NCBI RefSeq assembly: GCF_001618955.1 | Contig: NZ_LVYV01000015.1 | Location: forward strand, 1 to 56,654 | DNA: 56,654 nucleotides | Direction: 5' to 3' | Source: Tardiphaga robiniae | GTDB lineage: Bacteria; Pseudomonadota; Alphaproteobacteria; Rhizobiales; Xanthobacteraceae | Shown here: positions 30,354 through 40,059 of the stretch, in pieces | Layout of the letters: each line of letters starts with the position of its first letter | How positions within the stretch are numbered: position 1 is the stretch's first letter | Position numbers and translations under genes: made by a program | The notes under the pieces: model-generated | Databases searched by the model: none | Told to the model about the DNA's origin: nothing | What the model saw: the letters and a program-made list of their open reading frames with translations, nothing else

Positions 30354-31955
30354 ATGTCAGACACCGACGTTTTGATCATCGGCGCCGGCCATAACGGCCT
30401 CACTTGCGCGGCCTATCTCGCCATGAGCGGATTGCGCGTGAAGGTGGTCGAACGACGTTCCGTGGTCGGCGGTGCCGCGGTGACGCAGGAGTTTCATCCC
30501 GGCTTCCGCAATTCGGTCGCGGCCTACACTGTCAGCCTGCTCAACCCGCAGATCGCCTCTGATCTGAAGCTCGCCGAAAACGGCCTGCGGATCGTCGAGC
30601 GTAAGGCGCAGAATTTCATTCCCGCACCGGACGGCAGCTATCTCCTCACCGGCGAAGGTCGCACGCAACAGTCGGTTGCCAAGCTCAACGCGCGCGATGC
30701 CGAGCGGATCGGCACGTTCTCGCATGAGCTCGAAGTCATCGCCGACGTGCTCAGGGACTTCGTGCTGCGTTCACCGCCGAACGTCGTGCAAGGTTTCGGT
30801 GTCGGCGCGATCAGCGAAGCCATCAATGCGCTCGGCACCGCGAAGATTCTCAACGCACTGACCATCGAACAGCAGCGCGTATTGCTCGATCTGTTTACCT
30901 GCTCCGCCGGCGAGATGCTGGACGATGTGTTCGAGCATGATCTGGTGAAGGCATTGTTCGGCTTCGATGCCGTGGTCGGCAACTATGCGAGCCCCTATGC
31001 CGCCGGTTCGGCCTATGTGATGCTGCATCACGCCTTCGGCGAAGTGAACGGCAAGAAGGGCGTCTGGGGTCACGCCATCGGCGGCATGGGCGCGATCACG
31101 CAGGCCATGGCCGCCGCGGCACGTTCGCACGGCGTGCAGATCGAACTCGACAACGGCGTGCGCGAAGTGCTCGTGGAGAACGACAGGGTCGTCGGCGTCA
31201 TCCTCGACAATGGCGAGAGTATCCGCGCGAAATATGTCGCCTCCAACGTCAATCCGAAGCTGCTCTATACACAGCTGATGCCGGCGGATGCGCTGCCCAA
31301 GCCGTTCCTCGATCGCATCCGCAATTGGCGCAACGGCTCCGGCACGTTCCGCATGAATGTCGCGCTGAACGCGCTGCCCTCATTCACCGCGCTGCCCGGC
31401 AATGGCGATCATCTCTCGGCCGGCATTATCATCGCGCCAAGTCTCGCCTACATGGATCGCGCCTGGCTCGATGCGAAGCAGCACGGCTGGAGCCGCCAGC
31501 CGATTGTCGAAGTACTGATCCCCTCCACTCTTGATGACAGCCTCAGCCTACCAGGCCAGCACGTCGCCAGTCTCTTTTGCCAGCATGTTGCACCGACACT
31601 CCCGAACGGCGCATCCTGGGATGACCATCGTAACGAGGTCGCGGACCTGATGATCAAGACGGTGGACGACTACGCGCCCGGCTTTGCCGCCAGTGTGATC
31701 GGCCGGCAGGCGCTGTCACCGCTCGATCTGGAGCGCGACTTCGGCCTGCTCGGCGGCGACATCTTCCATGGCGCGCTCTCGCTGAACCAGCTGTTCTCGG
31801 CCCGCCCGATGCTCGGCCATGCCGATTATCGCGGGCCGCTGAAGGGGCTCTATCACTGCGGCTCCGGTGCACATCCCGGCGGCGGCGTGACGGGCGCGCC
31901 TGGCCACAATGCGGCCAGGGCGATCCTCAGGGACCACCGGGCGCTGTTCGGCTGA
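30354..31955 (+). CDS. Phytoene-desaturase-like FAD oxidoreductase (PYROXD2-like)
   Basis: This 533-residue NAD(P)/FAD-dependent oxidoreductase has an N-terminal dinucleotide loop, IIGAGHNGLT, at residues 8-17 followed by VVERRSVVGGAA. The C-terminal FAD block is GLYHCGSGAHPGGGVTGAPG. This pattern fits the carotenoid-desaturase-like flavoproteins related to animal PYROXD2, whose substrate is undefined; no other carotenoid gene lies nearby. I chose the ATG at 30354 because the Rossmann strand begins five residues later. The upstream open frame covers the short repeat. Confidence 0.88.
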   Translation: MSDTDVLIIGAGHNGLTCAAYLAMSGLRVKVVERRSVVGGAAVTQEFHPGFRNSVAAYTVSLLNPQIASDLKLAENGLRIVERKAQNFIPAPDGSYLLTGEGRTQQSVAKLNARDAERIGTFSHELEVIADVLRDFVLRSPPNVVQGFGVGAISEAINALGTAKILNALTIEQQRVLLDLFTCSAGEMLDDVFEHDLVKALFGFDAVVGNYASPYAAGSAYVMLHHAFGEVNGKKGVWGHAIGGMGAITQAMAAAARSHGVQIELDNGVREVLVENDRVVGVILDNGESIRAKYVASNVNPKLLYTQLMPADALPKPFLDRIRNWRNGSGTFRMNVALNALPSFTALPGNGDHLSAGIIIAPSLAYMDRAWLDAKQHGWSRQPIVEVLIPSTLDDSLSLPGQHVASLFCQHVAPTLPNGASWDDHRNEVADLMIKTVDDYAPGFAASVIGRQALSPLDLERDFGLLGGDIFHGALSLNQLFSARPMLGHADYRGPLKGLYHCGSGAHPGGGVTGAPGHNAARAILRDHRALFG

Positions 31956-32140
31956 GGACATCCTGTGGATAAGCCTGTGCATAGACAGTGGATGGGTCCT
32001 GAACAAGCCTGTGCGGAAGCTCGGGAGTATAACGGTATAATCAGCTTATAACCCTGTGCATCGCCACTGTATCGCCCCTGTATCCCCGCCGGTATAAACC
32101 CTGTACCAAGCGCGCCTAAGCTGTGCAGACCCTGTTCACG
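31956..32140. promoter_or_regulatory. Cluster of CCTGTG / DnaA-box-like repeats upstream of prmA
   Basis: This gap holds about nine short repeats starting cctgt: 31962, 31974, 32008, 32053, 32065 (weaker), 32077, 32100, 32120 (weaker) and 32131. The first contains tgtggataa, a perfect DnaA box on the minus strand (ttatccaca), and the second (tgtgcatag) is close to one. Between them is an AT-rich patch (agtataacggtataatc, about 32026-32042). It could be a DnaA-controlled promoter, a DnaA-titrating site or an origin-like locus; this is unproven. Confidence 0.5.
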
Positions 32141-32158
32141 ACGCCACCCGGACCCGCG

Positions 32159-33049
32159 ATGACCACGCCCCAAGGAACCAGCCGCGCCACCTTCGCCGTC
32201 GGCGACGAATTCAGCGCCAAGCGCATCGTCGATCTCCTCACCGAGAGTTTCGAGGAAGGCCAGGCCGCGATTGCTGCTTTCGAGAGCCCCGAGGGCCGCT
32301 GGGACGTCACCGTGCATTTCGCCGATCCGCCGGACGAAGCCTCGATCCGCGAGCTCGTCAGCCTTGCCTCGGATGACACCGTGGCGGCGAGCATCGTGTT
32401 CGACAGCATCGAGGCCAAGGACTGGGTCAAGGAGAGCCTCAAGGGTCTGGTGCCAGTGCGCGCCGGCCGCTTCATCGTCCATGGCCAGCATGACCGGGAC
32501 CAAGTACGGCCCAATCAACTCGGGATCGAGATCGAAGCCGCACTCGCTTTCGGCACCGGCCATCACGGCACCACGCGCGGCTGCCTCATCTATCTCGATT
32601 ATGTGTTGCGCGCGAAGGCACCGAAACGGATGCTCGATCTGGGTACCGGCACAGGCGTGCTGGCCATCGCTGCAGCCAAGGCCACGAAACGGCGCGTGCT
32701 GGCGACCGATATCGATCCGATGTCTGTGAAGGTGGCGCGCGAGAATATGCGGCTCAACGGCGTCGGTAATCTCGTCGATACCGTTTGCGCAACGGGCTTC
32801 TCGTCGCCGGCCTTCGGCGATCGCGCACCGTTCGATCTGATCCTCGCAAACATCCTCGCCAATCCACTGCGCGCGATGTCGACCGACATGGCACGACACC
32901 TCACGCGCAATGGAATGGTGATCTTGTCCGGGCTGTTGCCGCATCAGGCGATGAGCGTGATCGCCGCGTATCGCGCCCGCGGGCTTGTGCTCCGCAAGCA
33001 TCAGATCATCGAAGGCTGGAGCAGCCTGTTGATGCAACGCGCAGGCTGA
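32159..33049 (+). CDS. prmA: Ribosomal protein L11 methyltransferase
   Basis: This 296-residue methyltransferase trimethylates ribosomal protein L11. An N-terminal substrate-recognition domain spans about residues 1-110. The linker AFGTGHHGTTRG follows (130-141), then SAM motif I LDLGTGTGVLAIAAAK (159-174) and the downstream block DLILANILANPL. I chose the ATG at 32159; a GTG 36 bases upstream is also in frame, and neither has a clear ribosome site. The promoter lies in the repeat-rich gap upstream. Confidence 0.93.
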   Translation: MTTPQGTSRATFAVGDEFSAKRIVDLLTESFEEGQAAIAAFESPEGRWDVTVHFADPPDEASIRELVSLASDDTVAASIVFDSIEAKDWVKESLKGLVPVRAGRFIVHGQHDRDQVRPNQLGIEIEAALAFGTGHHGTTRGCLIYLDYVLRAKAPKRMLDLGTGTGVLAIAAAKATKRRVLATDIDPMSVKVARENMRLNGVGNLVDTVCATGFSSPAFGDRAPFDLILANILANPLRAMSTDMARHLTRNGMVILSGLLPHQAMSVIAAYRARGLVLRKHQIIEGWSSLLMQRAG

Positions 33050-33120
33050 CACGCCTTTCGCCATTTTCCGAACTCCGGAATAACGACGGGCGATCTGGCT
33101 AAAGCTGCCGGCTGATTTTG

Positions 33121-33336
33121 CTACTTCGGGGGCGGTACGTCGCGGCGACGAAGCGTTGCATTTTCCAGCCGCTCGACGCGCGTCACGCGGGCTTCGACGA
33201 AACGGCCCAGAATCTGGATGATACCGCTGCGTTGATTTGGCTGACTGGGCGGAGTTTGGGTGGACTGCACCTGGGTAGGCTGGGAATGGCCAAGCGTGGC
33301 GGGTGGCGAAATTTTCTCGAACGTAAAAGCAGGCAT
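33121..33336 (-). CDS. Small hypothetical protein (71 residues)
   Basis: This protein starts PAFTFEKISPP, has a Gln/Thr/Pro/Ser-rich middle (about residues 15-35), and ends in an amphipathic helix with many Arg (GRFVEARVTRVERLEN) and a short RRRDVPPPK tail. A gagggg lies eight bases before the ATG at 33336, which supports translation and decides the start. It lies between prmA and the aminopeptidase gene on the opposite strand. I recognise no family. Confidence 0.6.
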   Translation of the reverse strand: MPAFTFEKISPPATLGHSQPTQVQSTQTPPSQPNQRSGIIQILGRFVEARVTRVERLENATLRRRDVPPPK

Positions 33337-33525
33337 TGTGTATCCCCTCTTCGTTGAGTTGAGACACTCTGAATGGCCAAGCATCGCACCGACAACACAA
33401 GCCGGGGGACGTTGTTCCATCCGGTTGAACACAACCATCAGATTTCAAGCATAACTTGTGCCAAATCTGCGCAACCCTGCCCCTCGATTGCAGGCCTGAC
33501 AGCGCACCCATAGGATGATCCCGCG

Positions 33526-35364
33526 ATGTTCGAAGCCCATTTCCAGACGTTCGAAGAGCCCGAAAGCGGCGTGGCGCTGACTGCGCGGCTGGCCGCATTT
33601 CGCGAGGAATTGCTGCGCCGGAAACTGACAGGCTTCGTGATTCCCCGCGCCGATCAGCAGCAGAACGAATATGTGCCGCCCTCCGACGAGCGGCTGGCCT
33701 GGCTCACCGGCTTCACCGGATCGGCCGGCATGGCCGTGGTGCTACTGCAGGAAGCCGCTGTCTTCGTCGACGGCCGCTATACGCTGCAGGCCGCCAAACA
33801 AGTTGATGTGAATGCGTGGAGCATCCAGTCGCTGGTCGAGCCGCCGCCGGAGACCTGGCTCGCCGACCACCTCAAGCCCGAAGATCGCCTCGGATTTGAT
33901 CCATGGCTGCACACTTCTGCGGCAGCCGAGAGGCTGGCAGCGGCCTGCGCCAAGGCCGGCGCCGAACTGGTGGCGGTCGACAGCAATCCGCTCGATTCGG
34001 TGTGGGCCGAGCGTCCGGCGCCGCCGCTCGGCGCGGTATCGATTCACCCGCTCAACTATGCCGGCGTTTCCGAGGCCGACAAGCTCGCCCAGATCCGCGG
34101 CGAGATGGAGCGGCTTCGTGTCGATGCGCTGGTGCTGTCGGATTCCCATGCGGTCGCCTGGACCTTCAACATCCGCGGCGCGGATGTCTCCCATACGCCG
34201 CTGCCGCTGTCCTATGCGCTGGTACCGAAACACGGCCGCCCGCAGATCTTCATCGACCACCGCAAGCTCTCCAACAGCACGCGCAACCATCTTGAAGTCT
34301 CGGCCGATGTGCAGGAGCCGGATGCGCTGACGTCGGCGCTCGCAAACCTCGCCGCCTCGGGTGCTTCGATTGCGCTCGACAATGCCACCGCCGCCGATGC
34401 GCTGAGCCGGTTGATCACGGCTGCCGGCGGCAAGCCCGTGCGCGGTGCCGATCCCGTTGCGCTGCTGAAGGCCGTGAAGAATCCCGTCGAGATCAAGGGC
34501 ACACAGACCGCGCATCGCCGCGATGCTGTGGCACTGGCGCGCTTTCTCGCCTGGATCGACCGCGAGGCGCCGAAGGGCAAGCTCACCGAGATCGACACCG
34601 TCGAGGCGCTGGAGACATTCCGCCGCCAGACCGGCGCGCTGAAGGATGTCTCGTTTCCGACCATCGCCGGCACCGGCCCGAACGGCGCCATCGTGCATTA
34701 CCGCGTCACCCGCAAGACCAATCGCCGTATCGCGCTCGGCGATCTCCTGCTGATCGATTCCGGCGCGCAATATGAGGACGGCACCACCGACGTCACCCGC
34801 ACCATCGCCATCGGCGAGCCGACCGACGAAATGCGCGATCGTTTTACGCGCGTGCTGCGCGGCCATATCGCCATTGCCCGCGCGGCGTTTCCCGATGGCA
34901 CGACGGGCGCGCAGCTCGATACGCTGGCACGCCAGTTCCTCTGGCATGCCGGCCTCGATTTCGCCCATGGCACCGGCCACGGCGTTGGCAGCTATCTGTC
35001 GGTGCATGAAGGCCCGGCGCGGATCTCCAAGCTCGGCACTACGCCGCTCAAGCGTGGCATGATCCTCTCCAATGAGCCCGGCTACTACAAGACCGACGCC
35101 TTCGGCATTCGCATCGAGAATCTCGAACTGGTTGTCGAAGCCCATATCGAGGGCGCCGAACAGCCGATGAATGAATTCGAAACGCTGACGCTGGCGCCGA
35201 TCGACCGCCGGCTGATCAATACGCATCGCATCAGCAAGCGCGAGCTGAAATGGATCAACGACTATCACGCCCGCGTTCGCCGCGAGGTGATGCCGCTGCT
35301 CGACGATGAAGCGACGCGCGTCTGGCTCGAAGCGGCGACCGAGCCGCTGACGCAGCCGCAATAG
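33526..35364 (+). CDS. Xaa-Pro aminopeptidase P-type metallopeptidase
   Basis: This 612-residue M24B peptidase has two creatinase-like N-terminal domains (about residues 1-310) and a pita-bread catalytic domain after that. Metal-binding blocks are visible: LLLIDSGAQYEDGTTDVTRT (two Asp), GTGHGVGSYLSVHEGP (His), LSNEPGYYK (Glu) and GIRIENLELV (Glu). The three-domain length matches eukaryote-like APP1 rather than short E. coli PepP. It removes N-terminal residues before proline. The next gene follows after 18 bases, suggesting one transcript. Confidence 0.93.
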   Translation: MFEAHFQTFEEPESGVALTARLAAFREELLRRKLTGFVIPRADQQQNEYVPPSDERLAWLTGFTGSAGMAVVLLQEAAVFVDGRYTLQAAKQVDVNAWSIQSLVEPPPETWLADHLKPEDRLGFDPWLHTSAAAERLAAACAKAGAELVAVDSNPLDSVWAERPAPPLGAVSIHPLNYAGVSEADKLAQIRGEMERLRVDALVLSDSHAVAWTFNIRGADVSHTPLPLSYALVPKHGRPQIFIDHRKLSNSTRNHLEVSADVQEPDALTSALANLAASGASIALDNATAADALSRLITAAGGKPVRGADPVALLKAVKNPVEIKGTQTAHRRDAVALARFLAWIDREAPKGKLTEIDTVEALETFRRQTGALKDVSFPTIAGTGPNGAIVHYRVTRKTNRRIALGDLLLIDSGAQYEDGTTDVTRTIAIGEPTDEMRDRFTRVLRGHIAIARAAFPDGTTGAQLDTLARQFLWHAGLDFAHGTGHGVGSYLSVHEGPARISKLGTTPLKRGMILSNEPGYYKTDAFGIRIENLELVVEAHIEGAEQPMNEFETLTLAPIDRRLINTHRISKRELKWINDYHARVRREVMPLLDDEATRVWLEAATEPLTQPQ

Positions 35365-35382
35365 CGAGAGAACAGCCACCAC

Positions 35383-36666
35383 GTGAATTACAGCCCGCCC
35401 ATTCCCAAAGTCGACGTCGTCGACCTCTCCAAATCGCGGGTGATGCTGCTGTTGCTGGTGGTGATGACCGGCATCGCGCCGATCTCGCTCTATATGCTGG
35501 TGCCGGCGCTGCCCGAACTCGCCCGCACTTTCGACGCCGACATCTCGATCGCGCAGATGACCGTGTCGCTCTACATGGTCGGCCTCGCTTTCTCGCAGCT
35601 CATCATGGGACCGCTGTCCGACAAGTTCGGCCGAAGGCCTGTGCTGCTTGCCGGTCTCGGCCTGATGGTGATCGCCGGCATCGGCAGCAGCTTTGCGCTC
35701 ACATTGCCGCAACTCATCGCCGCGCGGTTCTTTCAGGCGCTCGGCGGCGCCACGGGCATGGTGATGAGCCGCGCCATCATCAGGGATCTTTATCCGCGCG
35801 AGCGCGTCGGCGCGATGATCAGCCTCGTCATCGCCGTGATGATGATCGCGCAGATGCTGAGCCCGCTGGCCGGCGGTTTGCTCGAGACCGGCTTCGGCTG
35901 GCGCGCGATCTTCTATGTAGTCACCGCGTCTTCGCTGGTCGTGACGCTCGCGATCGCATTTTTTCTACCCGAGACGAGACGGCGAGCCGCCAGTGACGTG
36001 AGTGGCGGCGGCTTCATCGCCGACTCCCGCGTCCTGCTGCGCAGCCGCACGTTTATCGGCTATCTCCTCTGTTACGTCGTGGCCTCCTGGATCATCTTCA
36101 CGTTCGCCGGCGGCGGCCCTTATGTGGTGGTCACGCAGATGGGCCGTACCTCGGCCGAATATGGCGCATGGTTCGCGACATCGGGTCTGGCCTATCTCGT
36201 CGGCAATCTGTGTTGCGTGCGCTTCGCTCCGCGCCGGACCATCGAACAACTGATCTGGTTCGGCCTCGCGCTGCAATTCGGCGGTGCCATGCTCAACGTG
36301 GTCTGGGGTCTCACCGGGCTGAACCAGAATCCGGCCTGGCTGTTCCTCACCCATATGATCGTGATGTTCGGCAATGCCTTCGTGATGTCGAACGGCGCTG
36401 CCGGTGCGCTCAGCATTCGGCCGCAGGCCGCGGGCACGGCATCCGGCATGATGGGCTTCCTGCAGATGGGATTGGGCTCGCTGTGTTCGCAATTCGGCGC
36501 CTGGCTCGGCGGCCATTTCGCAACGCCGGTGCCGCTCAATATCGCACTCGTCGTGCTGTCCTGCGGCTGCGCAGCCGCGATGATCTTTCTGGTCCCCCGC
36601 CGCAAGGTGGTCGTGACGGAAGAGATGATCGAGAAGGCCGAAGGTGAGGAGACGGGATTGTTGTGA
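35383..36666 (+). CDS. Bcr/CflA-type multidrug exporter (MFS)
   Basis: This 427-residue protein has 12 predicted helices. It has the DHA1 loop motif GPLSDKFGRRPVLLAG near residues 85-100, preceded by LYMVGLAFSQLIMGPL, and RAIIRDLYPRERVG in the next loop, all typical of the Bcr/CflA drug-resistance branch. The start is a GTG at 35383, 18 bases after the aminopeptidase stop; an internal ATG near residue 21 would also keep all helices. It is likely cotranscribed with the peptidase gene. Confidence 0.9.
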   Translation: MNYSPPIPKVDVVDLSKSRVMLLLLVVMTGIAPISLYMLVPALPELARTFDADISIAQMTVSLYMVGLAFSQLIMGPLSDKFGRRPVLLAGLGLMVIAGIGSSFALTLPQLIAARFFQALGGATGMVMSRAIIRDLYPRERVGAMISLVIAVMMIAQMLSPLAGGLLETGFGWRAIFYVVTASSLVVTLAIAFFLPETRRRAASDVSGGGFIADSRVLLRSRTFIGYLLCYVVASWIIFTFAGGGPYVVVTQMGRTSAEYGAWFATSGLAYLVGNLCCVRFAPRRTIEQLIWFGLALQFGGAMLNVVWGLTGLNQNPAWLFLTHMIVMFGNAFVMSNGAAGALSIRPQAAGTASGMMGFLQMGLGSLCSQFGAWLGGHFATPVPLNIALVVLSCGCAAAMIFLVPRRKVVVTEEMIEKAEGEETGLL

Positions 36667-36670
36667 TCGC

Positions 36671-36771
36671 GTAGGATGGGTAGAGCGTCTTCGCGAAACC
36701 CATCGCTTTCCTGGCTTGCAATTGATGGGTTTCGCTTCGGCGCAAACGCGCCTGCGCTCTACCCATCCTAC
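36671..36771. repeat. Palindromic element with gtaggatgggtagagc ends
   Basis: The 16-base ends gtaggatgggtagagc and gctctacccatcctac are perfect inverted copies of each other and enclose a second pair (cgcgaaacccatcgc facing gatgggtttcgc). The whole can fold into a long hairpin. It sits right after the drug exporter stop codon and could act as its transcript end. One copy is seen in this window. Confidence 0.8.
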
Positions 36772-36787
36772 ACATCACTCTCTCGTT

Positions 36788-36870
36788 CGTCATGGCCGGA
36801 CTTGTTCCGGCCATCCACGTCTTCTTTTGTGGCCAAGGCGTGGATACCCGGCATGCGCCGGGCATGACGG
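36788..36870. repeat. gtcatggccgg / ccgggcatgac repeat, copy 1
   Basis: This is an imperfect palindromic element. The left half is cgtcatggccggacttgttc with ccggccatccacg; the right half is cgtggatacccgg with ccgggcatgacgg. Near-identical elements lie at 39894-39980, 49321-49405 and 54015-54128. In each, two small hairpins are joined by about 20 variable bases. Confidence 0.85.
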
Positions 36871-36916
36871 CGTTTGGTTTTGGCGTTCGCGCGTCACGCT
36901 AGTTCAGATTCAACTG

Positions 36917-37255
36917 TCAAACAGCCACTGCTCTTCAGACATGCGTCATCGCCCCCATTGTTTGCGGCGCGGGGGCGCCGTCGTCCTTTGCATTCCCACC
37001 CTCTTGTGAGAGGGCGTGCGGAACGCCGGGTGCCCGTTGCACCCTTGGGCCTGATGCGAATGCGGTCTTCCGCAATCTGGAGTGCATCAGGACTTTCGGA
37101 GGCGTCAGGCAAATGCCCGACGTTCCGCCTGCGGTGTTTTTTCGGTTGCTTGCGCTTCGCCATGGCGACGATCCGATCACCAAAATTACAGTCCCAAGGC
37201 GGAGGGACAGGGTGCCTCAAGCGAGTAAGCCGGACACGTTTTGACTTGGTCGTCC
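36917..37255 (+). repeat. Long dispersed repeat, copy 2
   Basis: This is a near-identical inverted copy of 1-338. Compared with that copy there are substitutions plus indels (one near 37075 and one near 37167) that break every reading frame. The repeat is therefore unlikely to encode protein, despite short open frames. It includes an inner hairpin (cccaccctcttgtgagagggcg). Boundaries: tcaaacag on the left and cgtcc on the right, where copy 1 is cut by the window, so the element may extend further. Confidence 0.88.
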
Positions 37256-37523
37256 GTCACACCGTCCAGGATTCTTTCCATCCCAAGGTCGGCCGTCTCC
37301 TTGCCAGTGGCAGTGCTGGCGCAGATCCGTCCTGCCCGAAGACAGACGTCATCCATGAACCGCGTGACGCCGCATCTCCGGCGTCCACCGCATCCCACCC
37401 CGCGAACGTGACGATCGCGATCGCCCCTCTCGGTGGGGCAGGACAGAGGGGAATATAAACCTGACGAGGATGGTGTCAATGAGGAATAGGAAAAAATGTT
37501 TAGGGGCTTTGCGCCCGCCCACC

Positions 37524-37658
37524 ACTCGTCATTCCGGGGCGGCTGCGCGCCTTCGCGCAGGCGAACCCGGAATCTCGACATGTTCAGCAAAACACTTCGG
37601 GATTCCGGGTTCGCATTGCAGCGGCTCCGCCGCTTTCATGCGCCCCGGAATGACGAGT
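37524..37658. repeat. cattccgggg palindromic element
   Basis: Perfect 18-base inverted ends (actcgtcattccggggcg and cgccccggaatgacgagt) enclose further hairpins: gcgcgccttcgcgc, aacccggaatc facing gattccgggtt, and gcggctccgccgc. A partial relative follows directly (37659-37715), and a short one lies at 40012-40051. Confidence 0.85.
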
Positions 37659-37715
37659 GTGGATCGAGGTTCGTGCTCTGCCGGCTTTGCCGGCGGCGCA
37701 CGCCCCGGAATGACC
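37659..37715. repeat. Partial cattccgggg element
   Basis: This 57-base unit follows the larger element directly. It repeats the right-hand end cgccccggaatgac with an inner hairpin, tgccggctttgccggc. It ends about ten bases before the ligA stop codon and may act as a transcript end for ligA on the minus strand. Confidence 0.6.
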
Positions 37716-37725
37716 GTGCGGGTCT

Positions 37726-39882
<2,157 letters not shown>

Positions 39883-39893
39883 TCACCGATGTT

Positions 39894-39980
39894 CGTCATG
39901 GCCGGGCTTGTCCCGGCCATCCACGCCTTGAAGCGCTGTTGTAAAGACGTGGATGCCCGGCACAAGGCCGGGCATGACGG
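39894..39980. repeat. gtcatggccgg / ccgggcatgac repeat, copy 2
   Basis: This element matches 36788-36870: cgtcatggccgggcttgtcc on the left, cgtggatgcccgg and ccgggcatgacgg on the right, with a variable centre. It is followed by a short ccgggttcgctcgc hairpin unit at 40012-40051. Both lie in the 183-base gap between recN and ligA. Confidence 0.85.
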
Positions 39981-40011
39981 AGTACAATGGTGAAACAAGG
40001 TGCACGTCGCG

Positions 40012-40051
40012 GTTCCGGGTTCGCTCGCAAGCGCGAGCACCCCGGAATGAC
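40012..40051. repeat. Short cattccgggg-family unit between recN and ligA
   Basis: A small hairpin unit reads ttccgggttcgctcgcaag and then cgcgagcaccccggaatgac. It resembles the ends of the 37524-37658 element. It lies about ten bases after the recN stop codon on the minus strand, so it may end or stabilise that transcript. Confidence 0.6.
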
Positions 40052-40059
40052 AGTTCAAA

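Larger units (their letters stand above)
36667..37725. other. 1.06 kb gene-free, repeat-packed block
   Basis: No credible gene is visible between the exporter stop and the ligA stop. The block is a chain of repeats: a 101-base palindromic element (36671-36771), a gtcatggccgg element (36788-36870), the long dispersed repeat (36917-37255), a unique-looking stretch (37256-37520) with a small hairpin (cccctctcggtggggc), and two cattccgggg elements (37524-37658 and 37659-37715). The genes on either side are convergent, a typical harbour for such insertions. Confidence 0.75.

Noticed and set aside
36874-37458. 194-codon plus-strand frame in the repeat block
   Set aside because: It spans the long dispersed repeat and its flank; the copy at the left edge cannot be read in the same frame.
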